From Chloroflexota bacterium (GTDB lineage Bacteria; Chloroflexota; Limnocylindria; Limnocylindrales; CSP1-4), in assembly GCA_003141455.1 (NCBI GenBank), contig PLMA01000018.1, positions 1 through 39,666 of the forward strand: a stretch of 39,666 nt of DNA. Direction: 5' to 3'. Each line of letters starts with the position of its first letter. Within the stretch, counting starts at the first letter, position 1. The notes below the pieces were generated by a model. That model was not told where the DNA came from. It was given only the letters and a program-made list of their open reading frames with translations, and did not search any database. Both the position numbers and the translations under genes were made by a program. Positions 8,518 to 17,520 of this stretch are shown here, piece after piece.

Positions 8518-9462
8518 CTATGCCCGAACCGGATAGTCAGGTTGTTGACCGCTTAGCACCTTGATTACCTGAGTGGCCGCTTTGCACTGTGATTCCGCGA
8601 TCGACTCCTCCGAGTAGTAGCCCATGTGTGGAGTGACAATCAGGTTCGGGACCGCCTCGACGCGCTGCGCAGCCACGGGCTCGACGTCGAAAACGTCGAG
8701 TCCCGCACCGCCAAGCCGACCCTCTCGCAGGGCGGCGACGACGTCCTCGAGGACGACCAGCGAGCCGCGCGACGTGTTGACGAGGATTGCCCCCGGCCGC
8801 ATCCGAGCGATGCGAGCAGCATTCATGAGGCCTCTCGTCTCCGGTGTCAGCGGCGCGTGGACTGACACGATGTCGCTCTGCGCAAGCAGGTCGTCGAGTG
8901 AGACGAGCTCGGGGACGCCGGTGCCCGGCTTCAGGTATGGGTCGTACACGACGGTGCCCGCGACGATGGGTTCGAGCGATGCCGCCAACCGGCGTGCGAT
9001 CTTCCCATAGCCCACGAAACCAACCGTAAGGTGCGAAAGCCGACGCATGGGCCGGAGGCCATCCAGACCCCAACCGCCAGAGCGGAGCTTCGCGTCAGCC
9101 TGCGGGAGATGACGGACGAGGGCTAGGATGAGCGCCAGAGCGTGAACCGCGACCTCTTCCACGCTGTAGTCTGGCACGTTTGTGACGGTGATCCCGGCTC
9201 GGTGGGCAGCGGCAATGTCCACGTTGTCCACACCAATGCCGTACCGGGCGATGATCCGGCAGCGGTGCAGGGAGCCTACGAGGGCATCGTCCACCGGGAG
9301 GTATGTGTTCAGGATGCCGTCGGCGTCGGCAGCCGTCCGGATGAGCCCGTCTCGTGTCCCATCGGAAACGATGAGCTCGGCGCCGAAGTCCGCCAGTAGC
9401 TTTCGTTCGACATCGACCGACGGGAAGACCTGATCGGAGACGACCACTCGGTATTTGCTCAT
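8518..9462 (-). CDS. D-isomer-specific 2-hydroxyacid dehydrogenase
   Basis: A 314-residue NAD-dependent D-2-hydroxyacid dehydrogenase (phosphoglycerate/glyoxylate-reductase type), interconverting a 2-oxoacid and a D-2-hydroxyacid. The Rossmann motif is GYGKIA at 151-156 (Ala where the third Gly is common); catalytic Arg232 (NTSRG), Glu261 and His279 (TPHMG) are all present. The start is ATG 9462: its A is also the last base of the upstream gene's TGA stop (TGATG), and GGAG lies 7 nt before it. The longer in-frame extension upstream would overlap the hydrolase and does not look like this family. Coupled translation with the CocE/NonD hydrolase suggests they act together, for example on a hydroxyacid released by hydrolysis (inference). 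Confidence 0.9.
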   Translation of the reverse strand: MSKYRVVVSDQVFPSVDVERKLLADFGAELIVSDGTRDGLIRTAADADGILNTYLPVDDALVGSLHRCRIIARYGIGVDNVDIAAAHRAGITVTNVPDYSVEEVAVHALALILALVRHLPQADAKLRSGGWGLDGLRPMRRLSHLTVGFVGYGKIARRLAASLEPIVAGTVVYDPYLKPGTGVPELVSLDDLLAQSDIVSVHAPLTPETRGLMNAARIARMRPGAILVNTSRGSLVVLEDVVAALREGRLGGAGLDVFDVEPVAAQRVEAVPNLIVTPHMGYYSEESIAESQCKAATQVIKVLSGQQPDYPVRA

Positions 9463-11240
9463 CAGCGGGCTCCAATCACTGGTAGGAGAAGGTATGACGC
9501 GTGCTCTGCGCCGGTGAGCACGGTCACGTTCCCGCCAAACACGGATACGGGCCGAGCGTCCGGATCGGCGTGCGTATACGGACCGACTCCGCGGTTCGCG
9601 TAGTGGAAGTCCTTGGCGAAGTCGGATATCTCGCCTTCGTACTCGTAATCCTTGCCCCGGACCGTCAGCGCGATCGAGTAGCCAGCCGGAACGACGATGC
9701 AGCTCGGCCAGATCTCGACATCCAGTTCGCATACGTCTCCGGGGACCAGCGGCTCCACCGTGTCATGGGTGTGGTATGGGCGATACGGCAGGGTCTTCTT
9801 AGGATCGAGGCGACGGTGAGACGCCCGGAGCCAGCCCGCGGAGATGGGAGTGTTGGGGTCCAGCGCGCCCTGGAAAGTTACCTCGTCGCCGCTGGGATCG
9901 AAGACCCGGACGACGAGGAACAGATCGGCATCGACCGTGTTCGACTTGATGAAGAGCTTGGCCGCCATGGGACCGGTGAACTCGGTTTCTGCGGCGAGCG
10001 GTGGCGTTCTGAACGTGACCCCGGCACCTAGAGCGTCGTACTCCACAGAGCCAGCGCTCATAGGCGGGACGGGCCCGAGCGATGGACCGTTCGGATCGAG
10101 GAAGTACTTCGACCACACCGTTCCGGGAAGAGGCCACGCCTGATCACGCCGCTCGACGTAGCGCTCGGGGATGTGACGCACCTGGAGCGTGACCGGCGCC
10201 TGCTTCTCCCACCCGTTGTCCTCGCCCTTGAGAAAGTGATCGAGGAAGCGCTGCTGCAGACGCCGCCCGTAGTCGGTGTAGAAGTGTGTCCAGTGGGCCC
10301 CCCCATGAACCTCCAGCCACTTCTGAGGTGTAGCCGCGTTCACGAACGCCTCGACATTTCCACGGAGGTGGAGGTTCTGACCACCCCAGTTCCCCGCTGA
10401 GAGCATCGGGACCTGGATGTGTGAGAAGTCTGGGTTGCGATCGAGGTACCACTGGTCCATGAGGGGACGGCTCTTGATGTCGCCGACGAAGTCCGCCCGG
10501 CTACGCGCCAGCACCTCGTCGGAGAGCGTCTCCGGGCCCGCGACGAGCTCGCCCGTGGCGACGCTGCGAGCGCCGCGCTCCCCTATGCCGTGCTGGACGC
10601 CCGTTACCTGCGTCGGATACCACTTGGCGGCGAAGTCGCAGAGGATGCCGCCGTGGTACGCAAACTCGCGGTACCAGTCGTTGGAGCCTTCCCAGGCGAC
10701 GATCGCCGCCAGGTGCGGGGGCTGGAGCGCCGCCACCTGGTACTGGTTCTGTGCGTAATACGAAATACCGAGCAAGCCGACTTTGCCTGTACACCAGGCC
10801 TGCACCCCGGCCCATTCGATGCACTCATATAGGTCTTGGGTCTCCCGCGGGCCCCACAGATCTATGTAGCCCGGTGACCGCCCCGTGCCCCGTGAGTCGA
10901 CTCGGACGCAGACATACCCCTGCGGTACCCATTTCTCAGGGTCGACGACTTCCCAGTTCTGGTACTTGCAGGTCGAGCCCTCGGCAACCTCAGGATGGTC
11001 CTCGACCATCTTCTGCCATTGCGGTCCGTAAGCCTCCTGGAACGACAGGCCCTTGCCGTATGGCCCGTACGTGAGGATGGCCGAGTGCTTGCCGGCGTCG
11101 TCCGGGCGGAACACGTCGGCACGGAGGACGAGGCCATCGTCCACGCGGATGGGGACATCCCAGTCGATCCGCATGCCATCGCGTACCTCGGAGATGCGTG
11201 GGATCTCGTCGAAGTGATTACCACCAGAGGTCGGAGTCAT
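9462..11240 (-). CDS. CocE/NonD-family alpha/beta hydrolase (X-Pro dipeptidyl-peptidase S15-like)
   Basis: A large alpha/beta hydrolase of about 592 residues related to cocaine esterase and X-Pro dipeptidyl peptidase, which cleave esters or amides. The nucleophile Ser is in GISYYA (about residue 160), following the conserved DSRGTGRSPG segment (about 115-124). A candidate Asp lies in the YLDRNPDFSH region, and a His in HWTHFYTDYG. The C-terminal jelly-roll domain (about 390 onward) has the typical FTGPMAAKLFIKS and DLFLVVRVFDP strands. No signal peptide is seen. ATG 11267 also opens the frame, but 11240 is preferred: GAAGG lies 7 nt upstream with GGAGG further back, and the shorter N-terminus fits. 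The stop overlaps the next gene's start by one base. It is probably the first gene of the cotranscribed run down to 853. Confidence 0.87.
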   Translation of the reverse strand: MTPTSGGNHFDEIPRISEVRDGMRIDWDVPIRVDDGLVLRADVFRPDDAGKHSAILTYGPYGKGLSFQEAYGPQWQKMVEDHPEVAEGSTCKYQNWEVVDPEKWVPQGYVCVRVDSRGTGRSPGYIDLWGPRETQDLYECIEWAGVQAWCTGKVGLLGISYYAQNQYQVAALQPPHLAAIVAWEGSNDWYREFAYHGGILCDFAAKWYPTQVTGVQHGIGERGARSVATGELVAGPETLSDEVLARSRADFVGDIKSRPLMDQWYLDRNPDFSHIQVPMLSAGNWGGQNLHLRGNVEAFVNAATPQKWLEVHGGAHWTHFYTDYGRRLQQRFLDHFLKGEDNGWEKQAPVTLQVRHIPERYVERRDQAWPLPGTVWSKYFLDPNGPSLGPVPPMSAGSVEYDALGAGVTFRTPPLAAETEFTGPMAAKLFIKSNTVDADLFLVVRVFDPSGDEVTFQGALDPNTPISAGWLRASHRRLDPKKTLPYRPYHTHDTVEPLVPGDVCELDVEIWPSCIVVPAGYSIALTVRGKDYEYEGEISDFAKDFHYANRGVGPYTHADPDARPVSVFGGNVTVLTGAEHASYLLLPVIGAR

Positions 11241-11599
11241 CAGCCAACCTTCCTCCACTTCACGCATGCGGCTTGGGCGTCGGTGGGCCGTTTAGAGCGC
11301 TCTCCGGCTTGGTACTGCGGCCTGTTCCGCCCCGATGGCGCTCTGGGTCGCGCTCAATACGCGAGATACTTCTGCCGCTGGCCGTGCGCAACCGAAGACC
11401 TCCGTGACTATTCCGCGCGGGGCCCGCCGCAGTGACGTGGTGGCGAGGCCGGCGGGCGGGCGATCAGTGTGACTGGAGGATATGGCGGCACCGGGTGGCC
11501 ATCAATGTGAGGAGCACCAGTTCTGGGCCAGAGCTGTATGCCGCCTCCACAACATCGCGCGAGCAGGGCGGGAGGCGAGGACCTCCTCGCTTCACACTC
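11241..11599. other. intergenic region between PucR regulator and hydrolase operon
   Basis: This 359-nt gap separates the stop of the PucR-type regulator gene from the start of the CocE/NonD hydrolase. No coding frame or RNA gene stands out. It is the longest gap inside the minus-strand cluster and is the likely place for the promoter of the hydrolase-to-SDR run, possibly controlled by the adjacent regulator. No clear -35/-10 pair was found. Confidence 0.4.
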
Positions 11600-13582
11600 C
11601 TACTTCACGATCGAGTCGCTTGCTCCGACGTTCACGATGTCGTCGATCGTCAGGGCGAACTGCATCTGCAGCTGGGCATCCGGCCGGCCCAGGTCGATGT
11701 CCAGCAACGTTTCGATGCGGCGAATCCGATACGCCACGGTGTTGGGGTGGACGACCAGTGCGTGCGCCGTTTCGCCGGGACGGCATCCGTGTGCGAGGTA
11801 CGCGATCAGGGTTTCCACGAGCTCGCCGCTCCGCTTTGCGTCGTAGGCGCGCAGCGGGTTCAGCGTGTTAGCGGCGAACCGAACCAGCTCGTCCAGCCGA
11901 TCGACAGACAACAAAAGGCCGTGGACGCCGAGCTTCTCCGTGTTGACCGCCAGGTCAGTCCGACCGGAGCGCTGCGCGAGATCGAGCGCACCACGCGCGA
12001 TCCTGTACGAGCGCGTCAGCTCGGACGTTTCGTCCACCCACGTGCCAATCGCCGTGCTCACGGATACACCGGTCATGTAGGCATGCACGTCGCGTCGGAT
12101 CAGATCGGCGAGCTCCTGAGCATCGCTCGGGCCGCGGCCCCGATCGGCGAGCATCACGATGACGACGCCCTCGCGCTCACCGAGCAGCGCATCGAAATGG
12201 CGCCGCCTCAGCAGGAGCCCGATGAGCGAGCGAAGCTGCCGATTTCGCGCCGCTTTGAGCTCCAGAGGCGTCGAGTCGTGCGGGACGGGGTCGATTCCCG
12301 CGACGATGGCGATATGTTTTGCGGACAGGTCGTGGCCGAGGTGGTTCGCCCGGGCTCGGGCGATCTGCTCGTCGACGGCACGATCCCCCAGGAGGTCGTC
12401 CAGTAGCTCTCCGGCGAGCCGGTCCTCGACCTCACTGGCGATCCGCTGCTTGAGCAACTCCAGCGCCACCACGGTGCTTCCATGGTCGAGCGCCCGCCGC
12501 TCCAGCGCCTGCAGGCTCGCCTCGCTGCCAAGCACCCACAGCTGCGCGACCACGTCTCGACCGATGATGATCGGCGCCACGAACGCGCTGTTCTCAAGAG
12601 CCGGCCAATCCTCGGGCGTCAGCTCGATCGGGCTCCGAGCCTCGACAGCCTGCGCGAGCTGGGCTGCGAAGCGCGGATCCTTGAGGATCTGAGAAGGAAC
12701 TGCCGTCGGGGTACTACCGAAGGCGGCGCTGGTTAGCGGTCCGCTGGCGGTGTCCAGGATGACGACTGAGGCGCGAAGGATGCCGCTGAGCGCCTGGGCG
12801 ATGGCGGGCAGTCCCCGATCGTTCAGCACCGCTGACATGAGCTCGACGTGGATCCGCTCGGACACCTCGAGCATGTGGGTTTGCTTCTCCAGAGAGCGCT
12901 TGACCGCCTGCAGGCGGGTAATCGTGGCGCGCTCTTGGCTGCGGAGTCGCCCAGTCTCGATGGCCAGCGCAGCCTGGTTGGCGACCGTGGTGAGAAGGAG
13001 CAACTCGTCACGAGAGAAGTCGTGGACGTCTCGCGTGTAACAGTTGAGGACGCCGATGGCCCGGCCGACCACGATCAGCGGGATCGCGGCCAGCGAGCGG
13101 TAGTCCTGCTCCACGGCGACACCGGCCCACGGGCCCACGGACAGATCCTCCCGGTAATCGCGGATGACCACGGCCATGTGACTCCGGAACGCACGGCTCG
13201 AAGGGCCTTCGGCAAACTCGCCGTAGCCGAGTCTGATCGGCTTCTCGCTGTTGATCGCAGTGACGTAGCTCTGAGCCAGACCGTGCGATCCACGTATGTA
13301 GAGCCTGTCCTGGTCGGGGAGGAGTACCGCACCGAAGTCATAACCCAGGAGTCGGCACGTGAGAGCGGCGGTCGCGTTCAGTACGTTGGGCAGCGGCTCC
13401 ATGTTGTTGACCGCCGCCGATATCTGCGCGATTGCCTCGAGCCATGGTCGAAACTCCAGCGCGGCCGTCAGGCTAACCCCTGCCTGAGGCTCCGGCCGGG
13501 TCCGAGCGACCGCCTCCGTGTCTTGACGGTCAGACACGGCGGGAGATAGGTCTTTGAGGCCGGTGACGACAGCCATTTCCAT
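11600..13582 (-). CDS. GAF-domain PucR-family transcriptional regulator
   Basis: A 660-residue regulator. An N-terminal GAF domain spans about residues 45-195 (ending in LNCYTRDVHDFSRDELLLLTT), followed by a probable coiled-coil linker (about 195-235), a second sensor-like region, a CdaR/GGDEF-like middle part, and a C-terminal PucR helix-turn-helix (about 600-645, containing HPNTVAYRIRRIETLL). PucR proteins activate or repress nitrogen and organic-acid catabolic genes in response to pathway metabolites; GAF forms bind a small molecule. Start ATG 13582 has GGAAGG about 7 nt upstream. It lies in the middle of the cluster, after the TIM-barrel isomerase (173-nt gap), so local control of the surrounding catabolic genes is likely. 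The inducer is not readable. Confidence 0.92.
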   Translation of the reverse strand: MEMAVVTGLKDLSPAVSDRQDTEAVARTRPEPQAGVSLTAALEFRPWLEAIAQISAAVNNMEPLPNVLNATAALTCRLLGYDFGAVLLPDQDRLYIRGSHGLAQSYVTAINSEKPIRLGYGEFAEGPSSRAFRSHMAVVIRDYREDLSVGPWAGVAVEQDYRSLAAIPLIVVGRAIGVLNCYTRDVHDFSRDELLLLTTVANQAALAIETGRLRSQERATITRLQAVKRSLEKQTHMLEVSERIHVELMSAVLNDRGLPAIAQALSGILRASVVILDTASGPLTSAAFGSTPTAVPSQILKDPRFAAQLAQAVEARSPIELTPEDWPALENSAFVAPIIIGRDVVAQLWVLGSEASLQALERRALDHGSTVVALELLKQRIASEVEDRLAGELLDDLLGDRAVDEQIARARANHLGHDLSAKHIAIVAGIDPVPHDSTPLELKAARNRQLRSLIGLLLRRRHFDALLGEREGVVIVMLADRGRGPSDAQELADLIRRDVHAYMTGVSVSTAIGTWVDETSELTRSYRIARGALDLAQRSGRTDLAVNTEKLGVHGLLLSVDRLDELVRFAANTLNPLRAYDAKRSGELVETLIAYLAHGCRPGETAHALVVHPNTVAYRIRRIETLLDIDLGRPDAQLQMQFALTIDDIVNVGASDSIVK

Positions 13583-13755
13583 CTTCAGGCCTTCCCGAAC
13601 TCAATGCAGCGACTCAGGGCCGGCCCGGCGCGAGACGACTCGACCGCCACGGTAGATGCGAGCCGTTGTGCTAAGGAGCCAGATCCCACTGGGAAAGCTC
13701 GCGCTGACTGCTGCCTGGCCGAGTGGCTTGACGGGAAGGACCACTCGCCGTGGAT

Positions 13756-14604
13756 TCACCGCGAGGCCCAAGCCTTCTGAAACTGTTGCAGGGCACACCG
13801 GGTCACATCGACGGGATCGAGCAGACTGATCGAGTCTGGAAACCGCTCGCCGAAGCGCCCGTCGTCCGAGAAGATTTCTAGATCGTACCACCCGGCGTAA
13901 CCGCCATCCTCCGCCGCCTTGAGAATCGACGTGAGGTCGATCACGCCATCGCCCGGCAGGATGCGATCCGCCCACGAGCGCGTAGGCTGTCGCCAGTCGC
14001 TTATCTGAATGCCGAAGACCTGCTGGCCATACTGCCGCAGGTGCTGGCAGAAACCCGGCTCGTTCCAGAGGTGCCAAAGGTCGACGATCACACCCACGTT
14101 CGACCCGCCGATCTCGTCGGCGAGCTCGACCGCGTCCGGAAGCGTGTTTACCATCGCGCCCGACGTGACCCGGTACGGCTCCACACCGATCCTGAGCCCC
14201 TCGCCCGCAGCGACCTTGGCCACTTCTCGCAGCCCCCGCACCGTCACGCCACGCATCTCCGCGACATCATCTATCGGTGCACCAGTAGAGACGAGGACGG
14301 TGTCCGGCCGGAATGGCGCGAGGCGGCGGATTGCTGCGCATAGCGCCCGCGTCCGCTCAACCGGATCGCGCGGCTCGGTAAAATAGCTGTCTGGATAGAT
14401 GCAGGGGACGTCCGGGACGCAGATCGACGCCGCTAGGCCGCTGTCGCGGAGCCGGGCGAGGTTCTCGGCATCATTGCCGGCCTTGAGTTTGAACTCCCAG
14501 ATGCCGACGCCGTCGGCGCCACCTTCTCGATACGCTTTCAGATCATCAGCGAACGACAGAGGAAAGGTAGTGCATTCGCTTACGGAGAAACGCGGATCGT
14601 TCAT
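13756..14604 (-). CDS. sugar phosphate isomerase/epimerase-like TIM-barrel protein
   Basis: A 282-residue protein of the xylose-isomerase-like TIM-barrel (AP endonuclease 2) superfamily, whose members isomerise or epimerise sugars, hydroxypyruvate or inositol derivatives using a divalent metal. Probable metal-ligand strands are visible in order: GVEPYR (Glu), VIVDLWHLW (Asp, His), FGIQISDWRQ and WYDLEIFSD (Glu). Length is normal. ATG 14604 is preferred over GTG 14610 because GGGAG lies 5 nt before it. The gene is upstream of the PucR regulator and downstream of glycerate kinase (296-nt gap). A hydroxypyruvate-isomerase role would fit a glycerate pathway, but sequence alone does not separate this from other family members. 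Confidence 0.82.
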   Translation of the reverse strand: MNDPRFSVSECTTFPLSFADDLKAYREGGADGVGIWEFKLKAGNDAENLARLRDSGLAASICVPDVPCIYPDSYFTEPRDPVERTRALCAAIRRLAPFRPDTVLVSTGAPIDDVAEMRGVTVRGLREVAKVAAGEGLRIGVEPYRVTSGAMVNTLPDAVELADEIGGSNVGVIVDLWHLWNEPGFCQHLRQYGQQVFGIQISDWRQPTRSWADRILPGDGVIDLTSILKAAEDGGYAGWYDLEIFSDDGRFGERFPDSISLLDPVDVTRCALQQFQKAWASR

Positions 14605-14900
14605 GTGCACTCCCGGGCAGGCTACTCGCGGAGCGGTCTCCGTGGCGGTAGCGGAAGTTGTGGATGGACGGGTCGTGCCGTGATCGGCAGCGGCCTTCTA
14701 CCAGTGAGGCACGAGCACGCGACGCACGCGACCGTGACACTCGCGCAAGGCCACCCTGTGCCAGGAACTCATCCTTCCTCCTATCTTGTCAGACGCTATC
14801 GCCAGACAACCTTCGAGTCGATGGGCCTCGGCGCTAAAGCGCTGTGCCATTCGTTGTCGCCGCCTCCAAAGGAATTCAGCTTCGGGACGGCGGGGCCGCC

Positions 14901-16097
14901 TCAGCGCCGCGCCCACAAGATCCGGCCCGCCGAGACGAGCCGGGCGGCACGCGCCGCGGCGCGCCAGAGAGGCTGGGGACCGGCGGAGATGGCGTCGCTG
15001 AGGCTCATAGGCCGCTCTACGACGGGCAGGCTGATCGCGCCGAGCTGAGCAAGAGCGGCCTCTCCGTCAGGCCACACTCCCCCACCGATGGCGATGCACA
15101 AGACGTCGGCCGCCGCGGCCATTCGGGCCACACCCATCGCGGTCTTTCCGAATGCCGTCTGGCCGTCGATCAAGCCCTCGCCGGTGATGACCACATCAGA
15201 GGCCGCCAGGCGCTCGGGAAACCCCGTCTCCTCCATCATGAGTGCGACGCCGGGGACGAGGTCGAACGACAGGAAACGATCGCGGAGGCATAGAAGGCAG
15301 AAACCGACGCCGCCAGCGGCCCCGGCCCCCGGCGTCTCTCGTTCCCGCCTTCCCGTCGCTTTCTCGAGCGCGTCCGCCCACGCCGCCAACCGCCGGTCGA
15401 GCCGGGCTACTTCGGCCGCGCCGGCGCCCTTCTGCGGCCCGTAGACTCCCGCGGCCCCGGTTGGCCCGAGCAGCGGATTCGCCACGTCGCAGGCGACGCG
15501 CAGCTCCACACCGGCCAATCTCGGCTCGAGGGACGCCAGATCGACTGTTGCGTGGTCACCGTTGGCGCCCGAAGGCTCGCCCGACGTCCAGCGTATCCGC
15601 GCGCCGAGGCTCTCGAGCATTCCCATCCCGCCGTCGGTCGTGGCGCTTCCGCCGATACCAATGATGATTCTCGTCGCGCCGGCGGCGATGGCGGCCAGCA
15701 GCAGCTGTCCCGTACCGGTCGTCCTGGCGTCCAGCGGCGCCAGGACGCCACGAAGAATCGACAGGCCGGACGCCGAGGCCAGCTCGATACAGGCTCGCGA
15801 CCCGTTGGACGACTGGAGCCAGCGGGCCCGAACCGGCCGCCCCAACGGATCCTGCACGATCGAGTGCCGCCGGCGCCACCCGCCCGCTTCGGCCATTGCC
15901 GCCACACTGCCTTCCCCGCCGTCAGCAAGCGGTGCAACCACGACATCGTCGTAGGGTCGAACCGCTTGCCAACCGCGAGCGAACGCTCGCGCGACTTCGA
16001 CGGAAGTCAGCGATCCCTTGAAGGAATCCGGTGCCACGAGGACCCGCAGGCGTTCGTCTTTCACCAGCAAACCGGCTGCTTCATGGCTAAGGCCCAC
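14901..16097 (-). CDS. glycerate kinase (GarK/GlxK type)
   Basis: Type I glycerate kinase of about 398 residues, phosphorylating D-glycerate with ATP and so feeding glycolysis. The hallmark N-terminus RVLVAPDSFKGSLTS, the DGGEGSV segment, the IGIGGSATTDGGMG nucleotide/substrate region, the GVYGPQKGA motif and the VVITGEGLIDGQTAFGK C-terminal motif are all present. The frame opens with a TTG at 16145; GTG at 16097 is chosen because GGAG lies 5 nt before it and it leaves a 32-nt gap to the dehydrogenase. GTG 16064, nearer the conserved N-terminus, is an alternative without a clear ribosome site. Together with the tartronate-semialdehyde-reductase-like gene it points to a glycerate-producing catabolic route. 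Confidence 0.92.
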   Translation of the reverse strand: MGLSHEAAGLLVKDERLRVLVAPDSFKGSLTSVEVARAFARGWQAVRPYDDVVVAPLADGGEGSVAAMAEAGGWRRRHSIVQDPLGRPVRARWLQSSNGSRACIELASASGLSILRGVLAPLDARTTGTGQLLLAAIAAGATRIIIGIGGSATTDGGMGMLESLGARIRWTSGEPSGANGDHATVDLASLEPRLAGVELRVACDVANPLLGPTGAAGVYGPQKGAGAAEVARLDRRLAAWADALEKATGRRERETPGAGAAGGVGFCLLCLRDRFLSFDLVPGVALMMEETGFPERLAASDVVITGEGLIDGQTAFGKTAMGVARMAAAADVLCIAIGGGVWPDGEAALAQLGAISLPVVERPMSLSDAISAGPQPLWRAAARAARLVSAGRILWARR

Positions 16098-16129
16098 GGC
16101 CTCTCCGCGGCGGCCGTCACGGGATCGGG

Positions 16130-17188
16130 CTATATCGCCTGGCAATCCACGATGATACGCAGATGATCCTTGGCGTCGCGCTCGAACCGCTCGTAGCCAG
16201 CCTTCACGATGTCCCGGAGCGGGATCTCCGCCGTGATCAGGCCGTCGAGCTTCACACGCCCGTCTGCTACGAGCGCGATCGATCGATGGAAGTCGTTTGC
16301 GTAGGCCAGGCTGCCGGTGAGCTCTCGCTCATCCAGGCCGATCTTGTCGATGTCGATCGCCGGTCGGCTGGTCATCACTCCGACAAGTACGACCCGGCCT
16401 GCCCGCCGGGAGAGGGCAAGCGCGGAGTTGAGTGAGGCTTCCGTCCCTACGCAATCCAGCGCCACGTCCGCCCCTGGACCGGACGTCATGTCGCGGAGCT
16501 GCTTGACGATGTCGCCGTCATTCGGATCGAGCACGGTCGCGCCCATCTCGGCTGCGCGCGCGCGCCGGAACGGCATCGGCTCCGACACGAACACCTGCGC
16601 CGCACCGGCTGCCTTTGCTACCGCGAGCGCACACAGGCCGATCGTCCCGGCGCCGACGATCACTACCGTATCGCCCAGCTTCACCTGTCCTTGCCTAACG
16701 CCGTGCATCGCCACTGACAGGGGCTCGATGAGGGCCCCGTGCCTATCGCTGACAGAATCCGGAAGCTTGTACAGCGAGTAGTTGGGAACCGCCACGTACT
16801 GCGCGTGCGAACCATGCGCATCGAAGCCCAGAACGGCGATGTTGTCGCACAGGTTGTAGTGGCCGTGCGTGCAGTACCAGCACGTCCCACAGTAGATGCA
16901 GCCGTCCGGAGCGACCCGATCGCCGACCTTGATCGTCGGGTGCGTGCCGTTCATCTCAACGACCGTTCCAGAAAACTCGTGACCGAGGATGACCGGGAAG
17001 TAGACCCCGGTGATCTCGTTGGGCTTGCCGGTCCGGCCGATGTACGACGGGCCGAACCACTCGCGAAGATCGCTATGGCAGATCGCCGACCAAGCGATCT
17101 TGACAACCGACCAGCCGCTGGGGGCGCTGGGAGTGGGGACGTCGTCGAGACGAATGTCGCGGTGACCATAAAGTCGCAGGGCCTTCAT
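16130..17188 (-). CDS. zinc-dependent alcohol/polyol dehydrogenase (MDR family)
   Basis: A 352-residue medium-chain zinc alcohol dehydrogenase. Catalytic zinc ligands Cys37 (AICHSD), His70 and Glu71 (GHEFSG) are present, as are the four structural-zinc cysteines 100, 103, 106 and 114. The Rossmann motif GAGTIGL follows, ahead of the cofactor-specificity region. The motif CHSDLREWFGPSYI with GHEFSGTVVE resembles butanediol dehydrogenase and threonine/sorbitol dehydrogenases. ATG 17188 is preferred over 17245: GGAGAGGA stands about 8 nt upstream and the protein then starts with the usual MKALRLYG. It heads the minus-strand side of a divergent pair with the M24 gene at 17521 and is followed by glycerate kinase. 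It would oxidise a secondary alcohol or polyol; the substrate is unknown. Confidence 0.9.
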   Translation of the reverse strand: MKALRLYGHRDIRLDDVPTPSAPSGWSVVKIAWSAICHSDLREWFGPSYIGRTGKPNEITGVYFPVILGHEFSGTVVEMNGTHPTIKVGDRVAPDGCIYCGTCWYCTHGHYNLCDNIAVLGFDAHGSHAQYVAVPNYSLYKLPDSVSDRHGALIEPLSVAMHGVRQGQVKLGDTVVIVGAGTIGLCALAVAKAAGAAQVFVSEPMPFRRARAAEMGATVLDPNDGDIVKQLRDMTSGPGADVALDCVGTEASLNSALALSRRAGRVVLVGVMTSRPAIDIDKIGLDERELTGSLAYANDFHRSIALVADGRVKLDGLITAEIPLRDIVKAGYERFERDAKDHLRIIVDCQAI

Positions 17189-17520
17189 CGCCGATCCTCT
17201 CCGGGTGTGATGACGGGAATGGCCGTCAGTTTCTACTCGTTCCAACTGTGAGCGCGATCCACCATACCCAGCACCTTAGCCGTCCGCGCCGCGAGGACCT
17301 ATGTCCGCTCCTATCGATCGAACCGCCACACTGTTGTCTTCAGTGACAATCCCGGCTGACGCGGCGGCGCCTGGCAGTTTGTCGCTGCCAACACTCAGAC
17401 ATGACCCCTTCTGCCCGACGTCACACACCGCACGGCCTGGCCGAGATGCCACTATGCGATAGGGGTCGGGCACTGGTCTCCGACAACGTTGAAGTTGCCA
17501 GGTTGATGGTGGGAGGCGGG
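17189..17520. promoter_or_regulatory. divergent intergenic region (ADH / M24 peptidase)
   Basis: This 332-nt region lies between the minus-strand alcohol dehydrogenase and the plus-strand M24 gene and must carry both promoters if 17188 and 17521 are the true starts. A GGGAGG sits 4 nt before ATG 17521. The frame of the M24 gene is open back to ATG 17401, but that 40-residue extension does not look like the family. No convincing -35/-10 pair or operator palindrome was recognised. Confidence 0.4.

Noticed and set aside
13690..13760. Stretch GCCTGGCCGAGTGGCTT resembling the 5' part of a class II tRNA
   Set aside because: No T-arm with GTTCRA or matching acceptor end follows, and it overlaps the isomerase gene's 3' side.
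853..17188. Purine/allantoin degradation operon suggested by PucR, an amidohydrolase, glycerate kinase and a tartronate-semialdehyde-type reductase
   Set aside because: No uricase, xanthine dehydrogenase, allantoinase-type signature, glyoxylate carboligase or ureidoglycolate enzyme is present, and PucR-type regulators have much wider roles.
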